Source: Halogeometricum limi | GTDB lineage: Archaea > Halobacteriota > Halobacteria > Halobacteriales > Haloferacaceae | DNA length: 64,000 nt | Direction: 5' to 3' | Assembly (NCBI RefSeq): GCF_900115785.1 | Contig: NZ_FOYS01000006.1 | Location: 62,001 to 126,000 of the forward strand | Part shown: piece after piece, positions 6,791 through 15,452 of the stretch | How the letters are laid out: every line of letters begins with the position of its first letter | Numbering within the stretch: position 1 is the stretch's first letter | Notes under the pieces: model-generated | What the model saw: only the letters and a program-made list of their open reading frames with translations | Told to the model about the DNA's origin: nothing | The model's database searches: none | Position numbers and translations under genes: made by a program

Positions 6791-9574
6791 ATGGCTACAT
6801 CTGTTCCGGATGGGGGAGCGCAGTTCTACGAAGCGGTACTCGAGGGGAGCATGGATGGGTTCGTCGTCGTGAACGGCGACGGCGTCGTCGTCTTCGTCAA
6901 TCCGGCGCTCGAACTGTTTCTCGGTCACGCTCCGAAGAGCCTCCTGGGGAGGCCCGTCGAGAGTTTCGTCTCGGGCGACGAGGTGGGGTTCGTCGTCCCG
7001 CCCGACGACGAGACGGGTCAGAGAGGCGAGCGTACGCCGAACCGAACGGTCGAACTCGTCGACGCCGACGGACGAACCGTCACCGTCTCCAGCGTCGTCG
7101 AGTACCTGACGCACGAGGACGCGCCGTTCACGGCGTGTCGGTTCTCGCTGGACGGGTCGGACGTCGACGGAGAGCGGACGTACTACGCGCCGTTGTTCGA
7201 GGACGCCGCCGACCCCATCCTCCAGTACAGCCATCGCGAGTCGACGGCGACGGTACGCGCGGTGAACGAGGCGTTCGACGTCGCGTTCGGGGAACTCGGC
7301 GACGTGACCGGGCGAGCGGTGTTCGACGTCCTCGCCGAGGTGGGAGCGCACGAGGACGTCCGCGAGGACGGGACCGGGTTACGTCCCGACGAGACGCGCC
7401 TGGAGACGACGGTTCGGAGAGCGACGGCGGGGGAGACGCGAGCGTACGCCGTCCGCTCGATACCCGTCGAACGGACGGGGTGGCACGGTGGGTTCGTCGT
7501 CTTCACCGAGGCGGATGCAGAGGCCGGCGTCGAGACGACACACTGGGAGTCGACGGCGCTCGAAACGACGCTCGCGGGCATCGCCGTCCTCGACGCTGAC
7601 GGGCGGTTCGCCGAGGTGAACCGGGCGACGGTCGAGATGTACGGTTTCGACCGGTCGGACGCCCTCGTCGGTGAGTCGTGGCTGAGCTTCTACGACGAAC
7701 GCGAAGCCCAGCGTCTCGAGACGGCGGCGGTTCCGAGAGTCGACGAGACGGGGCAGTGGGCCGGGGAGACGGTTGCTCGCCGTGCCGACGGGACGGCGTT
7801 CTACCAAGAGTTAACGCTGACGAGACTCGACGACGGGGGGATGTTCTGGATCGCACAGGACATCTCGGCGCTGGAGGCGACGGTCGAACGACTCGAAGCG
7901 CTGACGCAGGCGAGTCGTCGGTTGATGGCCGCGGAGACGACCGACGAGATAGCGCGCGCCACCGTCGAGACGGTCGAAGACGTCCTGGGGTTCGACGTCG
8001 CCTGCGTCCGCCTGTTCGACCCCGAACGGCACACGTTCGAAATCGCCGACTCGACGCCCGAAGCGCGAAGACTCGTGGAGACGTACCCCGGGTTCGACCT
8101 CGACGCGTCCAACGCCGGGCGGGCGTTCCGGAACGAGGAGACGGTTCGCGTCACGGTCGACGAGGTGGGACTCCTCGCCGAGTCGACGGCGCTCCACGTC
8201 CCCCTCCCCGAGTACGGGGCGCTGACGGTGTACGAACTGGCGGCAGCGGAGGACGAAGTCATCTCGAACCACCTGCACCTCCTCGCCACGAACGTCTGCA
8301 CCGCACTGGAGCGGACGATTCGGGAGGCGGAACTCTGTCGGCACGAACGAGAGATTCAGTCGCAACACTCCGAACTCGACACGCTGAACCGCATCAACAC
8401 GCTGCTCTTCGAACTCACGCCGCGGCTGATGACGACCACGACGCGGTCGGAAGTGTACCAGACCGTCTGCGAGGAACTGGCAGCCTCGGAGTTCTACGAG
8501 AGCGCGTGGGTCGGTGCCGTCACGACGATAGACGGTCAACTCGAACTCCTCGCGGAGGCCGGGTTGGACGAGGGCTACCGGCGGTCGCTGGAGACGCTCC
8601 CGGTGACGTACGTCGCCCAAGGGACGGTCGCAGAGGCCGTGCAGACCAAAGCGCTGCACATCGCTCGTCGGTACCGCGACGACCCGGACGAACAGTCGGG
8701 GACTCCGGGAACCCGGACCGTCGAAGCCGTCGCCGCCGTTCCCCTCGTGCGCGGGGAACAAATATACGGCGTGCTCGTCCTCGCGGCGTCCCGCGACGAC
8801 GTGTTCACCGAGAGCATCCAGCGCCACCTCGAGATGCTCGGAGAGGCCGTCGGGTTCGTCGTCGGGTCAATCCTGAACAGCGAACTGTTGCTCTCGGACC
8901 GCATCCTCGAACTGGAGTTCCAGACGGCGTTCGAGGACTGCCTCCCGGTGGCGTTCTCGAAGGAACTCGGCTGTCGGTGCGAGTTCGAGATGTTCGTCCC
9001 GCTGGAGACGGACCGCTGTCTCGTCTACCTCCAGATGAGCGGTGCGGACCCCGAAGAAGCGCTGGCCGTCGCCGCGTCGATAGACAACGTCGACGACTGC
9101 CGCGTCGTCAACGAGTACGACGACGAGTTCCTCTTGGAACTGACCGCGGAGAAGACGATAATCGAGACGCTGATGCGCGTCGGCGCGGCCGTCCCGTCGA
9201 TGGTCGCCGAAGACGGCACCGCTCGAATCACCGTCGAGACGTCGCCGAAGGCGGACGTTCGGAGCATCACCGAGACGCTCCGCGGACAGTTCCCGGACGC
9301 ACAACTCGTCACGAAGCGGGAGGTGTCCCGGCAGGTCCGCACGGCCGCCGAACTCCGCGAGGGACTCAAAGACACGCTCACCGACAAGCAGTTGCTGGCC
9401 ATCGAGACGGCTCACGTCGCCGGGTTCTACAACTGGCCCCGCGGGACGAGCGCGAAGGAACTCGCGGCGTCGCTCGGCGTCTCCGCGCCGACGCTTCACC
9501 AGCATCTCCGGAAGGCCGAACAGAAACTCGTCGAGGCGTTCTTCGCCGAACGGGACCGTCACGCGGCCGAGTGA
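6791..9574 (+). CDS. Multi-PAS, double-GAF, HTH_10 sensor regulator
   Basis: Starting at the ATG at 6791 (MATSVPDGG), the protein has 928 residues. The order is PAS (about 10-120), PAS (about 135-255), PAS (about 262-375), GAF (about 385-520), GAF (about 535-690), bacterio-opsin-activator domain (about 715-860) and HTH_10 (about 870-920, 'LTDKQLLAIETAHVAGFYNWPRG' region). The upstream in-frame extension is less typical, so I prefer 6791. It is a cytosolic one-component regulator with five sensory modules. It lies immediately before the acidic-repeat gene cluster, making it a candidate regulator of that cluster (inference from position only). Confidence 0.88.
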   Translation: MATSVPDGGAQFYEAVLEGSMDGFVVVNGDGVVVFVNPALELFLGHAPKSLLGRPVESFVSGDEVGFVVPPDDETGQRGERTPNRTVELVDADGRTVTVSSVVEYLTHEDAPFTACRFSLDGSDVDGERTYYAPLFEDAADPILQYSHRESTATVRAVNEAFDVAFGELGDVTGRAVFDVLAEVGAHEDVREDGTGLRPDETRLETTVRRATAGETRAYAVRSIPVERTGWHGGFVVFTEADAEAGVETTHWESTALETTLAGIAVLDADGRFAEVNRATVEMYGFDRSDALVGESWLSFYDEREAQRLETAAVPRVDETGQWAGETVARRADGTAFYQELTLTRLDDGGMFWIAQDISALEATVERLEALTQASRRLMAAETTDEIARATVETVEDVLGFDVACVRLFDPERHTFEIADSTPEARRLVETYPGFDLDASNAGRAFRNEETVRVTVDEVGLLAESTALHVPLPEYGALTVYELAAAEDEVISNHLHLLATNVCTALERTIREAELCRHEREIQSQHSELDTLNRINTLLFELTPRLMTTTTRSEVYQTVCEELAASEFYESAWVGAVTTIDGQLELLAEAGLDEGYRRSLETLPVTYVAQGTVAEAVQTKALHIARRYRDDPDEQSGTPGTRTVEAVAAVPLVRGEQIYGVLVLAASRDDVFTESIQRHLEMLGEAVGFVVGSILNSELLLSDRILELEFQTAFEDCLPVAFSKELGCRCEFEMFVPLETDRCLVYLQMSGADPEEALAVAASIDNVDDCRVVNEYDDEFLLELTAEKTIIETLMRVGAAVPSMVAEDGTARITVETSPKADVRSITETLRGQFPDAQLVTKREVSRQVRTAAELREGLKDTLTDKQLLAIETAHVAGFYNWPRGTSAKELAASLGVSAPTLHQHLRKAEQKLVEAFFAERDRHAAE

Positions 9575-9743
9575 GTTCCCAGCGACGCCTCTTTCGGTAC
9601 AGATTCGGCTTCCTCGACCGCCATCCCGGTCTCGTTTCATCCTGTGACTTTCTCGACAGACGGACTGGTTACCTAACCGGGTTGGTTCTCGCGTGAACAC
9701 GGAGTAGGCCGCGGCTACACGCCACCCGAGAGCGATATTCACA

Positions 9744-9856
9744 GTATCCCACTCTAGTCGTACTGCCCTTCGGCACCGCGGGTCGCGGTTCGAACCGCTT
9801 GTCGGTGACGCGAGACGCGTGACGATGCGTGGGACGTAAGCACACAAGAGAAGACT
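9744..9856 (+). repeat. Leader of acidic-repeat gene 1, duplicated at 11011-11111
   Basis: This stretch and 11011-11111 both begin with GTATCCCACT, continue with TAGTCG and CTGCCCT, and end with a GTGGGACGTA block just before the start codon. Similarity outside coding sequence indicates that the gene was duplicated together with its 5' region. Shared regulatory sites are likely kept in the common blocks. Confidence 0.6.
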
Positions 9857-10864
9857 ATGTCGAACATAATTCGGAAATTGCTGGTAACGTTGATGGTGCT
9901 CTCCGTCGCCTTCGCGGGAGGCGTCGGGGCCGTCAGTGCGCAGTCCGAAGTCGAGGTGAGCAACGGTGACCTCGACATCGAACTCGACGGGACGGAAATC
10001 GAGCGAAACGACGGTGACGTAGAGATCGAAGACGACGAGTCCGACCTCGACTTCGAGGTCGACAGTGACGGAACGCTCGACATCGAGAGCGGTGACGTCG
10101 AAATCGAGCAAGACCGCGACCGCGTCGAAGTCGAGAACGACGACGGCGACGGCCTCGACTTCGAGTCGTCCGACGACGGACGAACGGTCGACATCGAGAG
10201 CGGTGACGTCGAAATCGAGCAGAAGAACGGCGACGTCGAGATAGAGAACGACGACCTCGACTTCGAGGTCGAAAACGACGGCCGCAAAGTGGACATCGAG
10301 TCCGGTGATGTCGAAATCGAACAGGACGACGACGAACTGGAAGTCGAGACCGACGACTTCGACTTCGACCTCGACGGTGACGGCAGATTCGACTTCGAGA
10401 GCCTCGAAGGCCCGGTTGACATCGAGTTCAACGCCGACGGCTCCATCGAAATCGAGACCTCGCGCGGTGAGATAGAGATCAGCGCCGACGGGAAAGTCGA
10501 AGTCGACTTCGACGACCTCGAGTACGAGAACGACGACGGTAAGATCGAGTTCGAAGACGCCGCTAACGACATCGAACTCGACGGTGACGAACTCGAGTTC
10601 GAGACCGACGACCTGGAGTTCGAGAACGATGGCGACGGTGACCTCGAGTACGAGGACGCCGACAACGAAATCGAACTCGACGGCCAGGACCTCGACGTCG
10701 AGACCAGCAGCGGTCTGGACCTCGAGAGCGACGGTGACGGTGACGTCGAGTACGAAGACGACGACAACGACATCGAAGTCGACGGCGACAGCTTAGAGGT
10801 CGAGGGCCGCAACGGCCTCGACGTCGAAGCCGACGGCGACGAAGTCGAAGTTCAGTTCAACTGA
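9857..10864 (+). CDS. Exported, extremely acidic beta-repeat protein, paralogue 1
   Basis: The 335-residue product has a Sec-type signal peptide (about 1-29, ending 'AVSAQ'). After that it is almost entirely repeats of about 33-36 residues built around phrases such as VDIESGDVEIEQ and DLDFE. In the first 56 residues after the signal, 25 are Asp or Glu. Acidic and aliphatic residues alternate, the pattern of amphipathic beta-strands, so a beta-solenoid or stacked beta-hairpin fold is likely; the pattern recalls DUF4097-type adhesin repeats, though the family is not certain. No anchor, lipobox or sorting signal is seen, so it is probably released or held by ion bridges. Two paralogues follow at 11112 and 13798. 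Function is unknown; a cation-binding matrix role is inference. Confidence 0.8.
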   Translation: MSNIIRKLLVTLMVLSVAFAGGVGAVSAQSEVEVSNGDLDIELDGTEIERNDGDVEIEDDESDLDFEVDSDGTLDIESGDVEIEQDRDRVEVENDDGDGLDFESSDDGRTVDIESGDVEIEQKNGDVEIENDDLDFEVENDGRKVDIESGDVEIEQDDDELEVETDDFDFDLDGDGRFDFESLEGPVDIEFNADGSIEIETSRGEIEISADGKVEVDFDDLEYENDDGKIEFEDAANDIELDGDELEFETDDLEFENDGDGDLEYEDADNEIELDGQDLDVETSSGLDLESDGDGDVEYEDDDNDIEVDGDSLEVEGRNGLDVEADGDEVEVQFN

Positions 10865-10913
10865 GCGCGACTTCCCACCCACCCGAACACGCACCACCGC
10901 AGTGCGACCGACG

Positions 10914-10925
10914 CGGACTTTTTGT
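10914..10925 (+). terminator. T-tract terminator candidate after acidic-repeat gene 1
   Basis: CGGACTTTTTGT occurs here and again, identical, after the third paralogue (14858-14869). A short run of T after a gene is typical of archaeal termination, and conservation between copies supports function. Confidence 0.45.
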
Positions 10926-11010
10926 GAATCTTCGGTTACCTAGCCGGTGTCGTCTCCGGCGTCGAACAGCCTAGGCGTCACCTCCACACCCGTGAGAAAC
11001 CTCTGTTTCG

Positions 11011-11111
11011 GTATCCCACTGTAGTCGCAACTGCCCTCCGCACCACGACTCGCGGTCTACCCCGGCGTCGACGATGCGAGACCTGAGACGACGTGTGGGA
11101 CGTACGCAACT
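11011..11111 (+). repeat. Leader of acidic-repeat gene 2, copy of 9744-9856
   Basis: See the copy at 9744-9856. Blocks GTATCCCACT, TAGTCG, CTGCCCT and GTGGGACGTA are shared, with small insertions and substitutions between them. Confidence 0.6.
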
Positions 11112-12128
11112 ATGACGAACGTAATTCGAACAGTACTGGTGGCGTTTATGGCGCTCTCCGTCGTCCTCGCGGGCGGCGTCGCGAGCGTCAGTGCACAGCA
11201 GTCCGAAGTCGAGGTGAGCGACGGCGACGTCGACATCGAACTCGACGGACAGAAGGTGGAACGAAAGGGTGGAACTCTCCAGATAGAAGACGACGAAGCC
11301 GAACTCGACTTCGAACTCGACAGCGACGGGAAGTTGGACCTCGAGAGCCGGCAACTCGAGGTCGAACAGGACGGCGACGACGTCGAGATAGAGAACGACG
11401 ACGGCGACGGCCTCGACTTCGAGTCGTCCGACGACGGCGCTCGAATCGACGTGGAGAGCGGCGACGTCGAAATCGAGCAGAGCGACGGCGACGTGGAGGT
11501 CGAGAACGACGACCTCGACTTCGAGACGTCCGACGACGGCGACCGCGTCGACATCGAGAGCGGCGACGTCGACATCGAACAGGACGACGGCGAGTACGAA
11601 GTCGACACGGACGACTTCGAGTTCGACCTCGACGGTGACGGCAAGTTCGACTTCGAGAGCCTCGAAGGCCCAGTCGATATCGAGTTCAACTCCGACGGCT
11701 CCATCGAAATCGAGACCGAACGCGGCGAGATAGAGATCAGCGCCGACGGAAGCTTCGAGGTCGACTTCGACGACCTGGAGTACGAGAACGACGGTGACGG
11801 TGACATCGAGTTCGAGGACGCCGACAACGAGATCGAACAGGACGCCGACGGCGGACTGGAGGTCGAGACCGGCGACCTGGAGTACGAGAACGACGGCGAC
11901 GGTGACGTGGAGTTCGAGGACGCAGACAACGACATCGAACTCGACGGCGAAGACCTCGAAGTCGAGACGAGCGACGACCAGGACCTCGAAAGCGACGGTA
12001 ACGGCCGGGTCGAGTTCAGCGACGGTGAGAACGACATCGAAGTCGACGGCGACCGACTCGACTTCAAGGGTCGAAACGGCCTGAACGTCGAACTGAACGG
12101 CGACGACGTCGAAGTGTCGCACGACTGA
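11112..12128 (+). CDS. Exported, extremely acidic beta-repeat protein, paralogue 2
   Basis: This is a 338-residue paralogue of the preceding protein with the same plan: a signal peptide ending 'SVSAQ', the mature start 'QSEVEVSDGDVDIELDG', then tandem alternating acidic/aliphatic repeats to the C-terminus. A less repetitive middle segment ('DFESLEGPVDIEFNSDGS') is conserved between copies, so the array has a defined centre and not only free repeats. Its leader is a duplicate of that of paralogue 1. The product is predicted to lie outside the cell and has no visible anchor. The small gene on the other strand (12304-12471) and the DAC-domain gene come next. Confidence 0.8.
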   Translation: MTNVIRTVLVAFMALSVVLAGGVASVSAQQSEVEVSDGDVDIELDGQKVERKGGTLQIEDDEAELDFELDSDGKLDLESRQLEVEQDGDDVEIENDDGDGLDFESSDDGARIDVESGDVEIEQSDGDVEVENDDLDFETSDDGDRVDIESGDVDIEQDDGEYEVDTDDFEFDLDGDGKFDFESLEGPVDIEFNSDGSIEIETERGEIEISADGSFEVDFDDLEYENDGDGDIEFEDADNEIEQDADGGLEVETGDLEYENDGDGDVEFEDADNDIELDGEDLEVETSDDQDLESDGNGRVEFSDGENDIEVDGDRLDFKGRNGLNVELNGDDVEVSHD

Positions 12129-12303
12129 ACGCGAACCCGACCGACCGCGCGAGACCCTCACGGGTCACCGCGTCCGCTGTGTATTTTGTCGACTCTGCCG
12201 AAGAACACCGGACGGAGTGGTGTGCGCCGCGGCGGGCGGCGTCGGCACGCCTACTCGGATAGCTATCGGAAGAAGGAGGAGGGCGAGGAGGTGAACACGA
12301 CGA

Positions 12304-12471
12304 CTACGCCAGGTCCGCCGCGGACACCGGGGCCGTCGAGTTGATCCACGCGTCGGGGTTCAGCCGGTCGTATATCATCACCGTGCCGCCCGCGAGGATC
12401 AACTCGACGTAACGGCCCGTGTTCGGTTCCTGTGGTGCTTCAGTTCCGTTGTTGGGGTCGACTGTGGCCAT
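12304..12471 (-). CDS. 55-residue haloarchaeal small protein, DUF7331-like
   Basis: The minus-strand frame encodes 55 residues with the core 'RYVELILAGGTVMIYDR' followed by 'NPDAWI', a pattern I associate with the haloarchaeal small-protein family DUF7331 (from memory). It has no Cys, no signal peptide and no membrane segment. Its function is unknown. It is surrounded by plus-strand genes, so it is its own transcription unit. Confidence 0.65.
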   Translation of the reverse strand: MATVDPNNGTEAPQEPNTGRYVELILAGGTVMIYDRLNPDAWINSTAPVSAADLA

Positions 12472-12934
12472 GGTAGTTGCCACACGGCGGTACTGGCGGG
12501 GGCGGCGCCGTCGCGCTTCGTCGCCGGACCCGAGACACCGTCTTGTGGTCTCGACTACTAGTACGTGCGGTTGGTGCCTGTAGTTCGCCGTTCACAGGAT
12601 AGGTCGCCCGGCACCTACGAGCGTAGGACACCGTTCACCAGCCGAGAACTGCGACCCTCTCGCGTCGGACTCGTCTCTCGGACTTCGGGGCGACGACGCG
12701 ACGGGTCCGAGGCGGTGCCACGAATCCTAGGGCCGTCTGACGCTAGCCAGTCAGGTAGTAGCTACTACAGCGTTCCGAGCGAACTGTAGGTTGTCTCTCG
12801 TGAGACGCTCGGAGACGACGAACACCGACTCCCGCTGACGCCCTCCACGACGCCCTCACTCGACCGACTCCGACAACACCGAGAGATTCAGTATCTCGCT
12901 TCGCCGACGCACACCGGCGAGCACACGACGGACA
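12472..12934. other. Intergenic region with tandem palindromes upstream of the DAC gene
   Basis: This is non-coding. Besides the inverted repeats at 12737-12768 (listed separately) I see no gene. Bases 12885-12900 contain a weak TATA-like AGTATC about 40 bases before the DAC start. Confidence 0.4.
12737..12768. promoter_or_regulatory. Two adjacent inverted repeats upstream of the DAC gene
   Basis: CTGAC-GCTAGC-CA-GTCAG (12737-12754) is followed without a gap by the perfect 14-base palindrome GTAGTAGCTACTAC (12755-12768). They lie about 170-200 bases before the DAC start codon. They could be operators, or hairpins if transcribed. Confidence 0.4.
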
Positions 12935-13453
12935 ATGAGTACCGAACAGACACCCACCGAACTCGTCTTCCGCTGTCTCGAACGGCTCCGTCTGCACTTC
13001 CCCCACTGGGGAGAGACGTTCGTCAGAGGCCCCGGGTTGTACGTCGCAGTCGTCGACCCCGACGTCCTACCCACCTACGCCCAACCGTTGGGAACGAACA
13101 GATGGCCCGTCGCCGAGACGCCCACTGTCTTCGACGCAGAGCAACTCTACCGGACGGCCACCGCGGTGGCCTACGCGATGGACGGTGCCGTCGTCGTCGA
13201 ACCGGACGGTCGGATTCGCGAACAGATGGTCCGGTTCTTCGACCTCGACGACGAGCGAACGGCGGACGACGCCGGCCCCGAGTACCGACCGTGGATGGGT
13301 ACCAGACACGTGAGTGCCGTCGAGACGTCCCTTCGAGCGGGCGTCTGCGCGACGCTCACGCTGAGCGAAGAGACCGGACGCGTGACGATGTTCCGCGACG
13401 GTCGAATCGTCTCCGAACTCCCGGCCGCCGAGGCCGTTCCCACTCACGAATAA
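12935..13453 (+). CDS. Stand-alone diadenylate cyclase (DAC/DisA_N) domain protein
   Basis: The 172-residue product is little more than a DAC domain, which in active members condenses two ATP into c-di-AMP. The DGA motif is at 83-85 ('AMDGAVVV'), the GTRH motif at 122-125 and the SEETG segment at 144-148, all in canonical order. The RHR signature reads RHV, so the third position differs and activity is uncertain. Haloarchaea normally have one DacZ-type cyclase with an extra N-terminal domain; this protein is shorter and lacks it, so it is probably a paralogue. It is soluble. It sits between the second and third acidic-repeat genes, which suggests, but does not show, a link to osmotic or envelope control. 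Confidence 0.75.
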   Translation: MSTEQTPTELVFRCLERLRLHFPHWGETFVRGPGLYVAVVDPDVLPTYAQPLGTNRWPVAETPTVFDAEQLYRTATAVAYAMDGAVVVEPDGRIREQMVRFFDLDDERTADDAGPEYRPWMGTRHVSAVETSLRAGVCATLTLSEETGRVTMFRDGRIVSELPAAEAVPTHE

Positions 13454-13797
13454 CCGATGTTTTCGGCGCTCACCCGACGACTGACGAGCGACGGCAGCCA
13501 AATTTTTCCTGACACGTCTTCCGAGAGACCTGTCGAACGGCGTCGATAACCGTCCGACGACGGACCGAACGGTTACCGAAGCGGGTAGGGGGCGTGTCAG
13601 TTAACGGGTCAGGTACAGACTACTCGGAACTCCCAGTCGAATCTGTGGTTGTCTCCCGGGGACGGCGGTTCGCCGTTCCACGGTGGTGCCCTCCTTCGCG
13701 GGAACACACGGGAGGTCCGGGGACGATGTCCTCGTCCACGCGGGTTGTACCCGTCGCGGGGACTCGTCTCCGGCGCGGTGACAAAGAGAGAAAACCC
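13454..13797. other. Upstream region of acidic-repeat gene 3
   Basis: This is a non-coding leader. It lacks the strong similarity that the leaders of paralogues 1 and 2 share. An in-frame open frame from 13594 extends paralogue 3 upstream, but it is arginine-rich and precedes a perfect signal peptide, so I treat it as non-coding. Confidence 0.45.
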
Positions 13798-14805
13798 ATG
13801 AAGAGCGTATTTAGAACTGCACTGACCCTGATTATGGCGCTGGTCCTCGTCGTAGGACCGGGAGCGATGGCCGTCAGTGCGCAGTCTGACGTCGAGGTGA
13901 GTAACGGCGACGTCGATATCGAAGTGAACGGACAGGAAATCGAAAAGAGCGGCGACCGCGTGGAAGTCGAAGACGACGAGTCCGACCTCGACTTCGAGGT
14001 CGAAGACAACGGCGCGACCGTAGACATCGAGTCCGGTGACGTCGAAATCGAGCAGAAGGACGGTGCCGTGGAAGTCGAGAACGAAGACCTCGACTACGAA
14101 ACCTCCGCCGACGGCTCTGAAGTCGACATCGAGTCCGGCACGCTCGAAATAGAACAGAAGGACGGCGCCGTGGAAGTCGAGGACTCCGACCTCGACCTCG
14201 ACTACGAGACCTCCGACAACGGCGCGGTGGTGGACATCGAGTCTAACGGCGTCGAAATCGAACAGGACGGCGACGACGTGGAAGTCGAGAGCGACGACGT
14301 CGACCTCGAATCGAGCGACGGTAGCTTCGACTTCGAGAGCATGAGCGGTCCCGTCGACATCGAAATCGACGCTGACGGCACCTACGAAGTCAAGTTCGAC
14401 GGCGGCGAGATCGAGTCCGACGGCAACGGCGAACTCGAAGTCGAGTTCGACGGCCTCGACTACGAGAACGACGGCGACGGTGACCTCGAATTCACCACCG
14501 ACGACGTCGACATCGAACAGGACGGCGACGAACTCGAACTCGACACGGCCGACGTGGAGTACGAGAACAACGGTGACGGCGACCTCGAGTTCGCCGACGC
14601 CGAGACTGACATCGAACAGGACGGCGCTGGCCTCGAAGTCGACACCGAATCCGGCCTCGACTACGAGAACGACGGCGACGGTGACGTGGAGTTCGAGGAC
14701 GGCGAGACCGACATCGAACTCGACGGTAGCGACCTCGACGTCGAGGGCCGCAACGGCCTCGACGTGGAAGTCAACGACGACGAGACGGAAGTTCAGTTCG
14801 ACTGA
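13798..14805 (+). CDS. Exported, extremely acidic beta-repeat protein, paralogue 3
   Basis: Starting at the ATG at 13798 (MKSVFRTAL), the 335-residue product has a signal peptide ending 'AVSAQ' and then the same acidic/aliphatic repeats as the proteins at 9857 and 11112. It is the most diverged copy: 'DYETS' units replace many 'DFES' units and the central segment reads 'FESMSGPVDIEIDADG'. The same T-tract sequence follows it as follows paralogue 1. The start is chosen because the signal peptide begins there. Confidence 0.8.
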   Translation: MKSVFRTALTLIMALVLVVGPGAMAVSAQSDVEVSNGDVDIEVNGQEIEKSGDRVEVEDDESDLDFEVEDNGATVDIESGDVEIEQKDGAVEVENEDLDYETSADGSEVDIESGTLEIEQKDGAVEVEDSDLDLDYETSDNGAVVDIESNGVEIEQDGDDVEVESDDVDLESSDGSFDFESMSGPVDIEIDADGTYEVKFDGGEIESDGNGELEVEFDGLDYENDGDGDLEFTTDDVDIEQDGDELELDTADVEYENNGDGDLEFADAETDIEQDGAGLEVDTESGLDYENDGDGDVEFEDGETDIELDGSDLDVEGRNGLDVEVNDDETEVQFD

Positions 14806-15452
14806 ACCCCCGCACTCGGTTCCCGAACACCGTCTGACGCCCGCGGGGGCGACGAGACGGACTTTTTGTACGCGACGGTTACAGTTCTCCGAGTGACGGC
14901 CGCACGTCTACGGTGACGTCTACACGCCTGTGACGACGCTCACACGTCCGTGGGCCTGCGGTTCCGCTCACAGTCGGTGTGAGTCGTTCTGACCGTCGGC
15001 GTCGCCCACCTCGCTCGCGAGTTGCGTGGTCATTTTGGCTGTTCGGCCGTGACCATCCCGGTCTCCGAAGTCGAGAGCGCGCCGCCCCGATTCCCCGAGA
15101 CGACCGCCGGCGGGGACCGCGACGAACGGAGACCGAGACGCCGAGAGCGAACGTGACTGCGACAGCAGGACGCGACTGCGATGGACGCGTGCGTACCGAC
15201 GAAGCGGCGGAGTGCGACGACGCTAGGAAGCGAGGACGCCGTGTCGCAGAGTCTCCTCTCGAACCGTGACCGCGAACGGTGCGCCGCTCGTACATCCTGA
15301 CCGTCTCTCGCCGAGAGACGGCACTGTTCTCCTCGCTCTCTGTTCACCCTCTCCCGTCTCCCGGCGTACTCGTCACATCGTCGCGACGCTCTGCGAGGGT
15401 GGAAATCAGGAGAACGGCCGAAAAGGGAGAGACGAAGAGAGAGCGCCGACGT
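14806..15452. other. Long intergenic region
   Basis: After the T-tract at 14858-14869 this is G+C-rich sequence with arginine-rich open frames in several frames and none of haloarchaeal composition. I see no gene or repeat. Confidence 0.45.
14858..14869 (+). terminator. T-tract terminator candidate after acidic-repeat gene 3
   Basis: It is identical over 12 bases (CGGACTTTTTGT) to the sequence after paralogue 1, and GGTTAC follows shortly downstream of both. Confidence 0.45.

Noticed and set aside
9754-10812. Long serine-rich minus-strand open frame, and a similar one at 11057-12067, opposite the acidic-repeat genes
   Set aside because: They are mirror frames of GAC/GAG/GTC-rich repeat codons. 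They lack haloarchaeal composition, promoters and signal peptides, while the plus-strand frames have perfect signal peptides.
13594-13797. Upstream in-frame extension of acidic paralogue 3
   Set aside because: It would bury the signal peptide behind 68 arginine-rich residues.
9857-14805. Repeated DNA that might suggest a CRISPR array
   Set aside because: The repeats are degenerate, in frame with protein repeats and without unique spacers of constant length.
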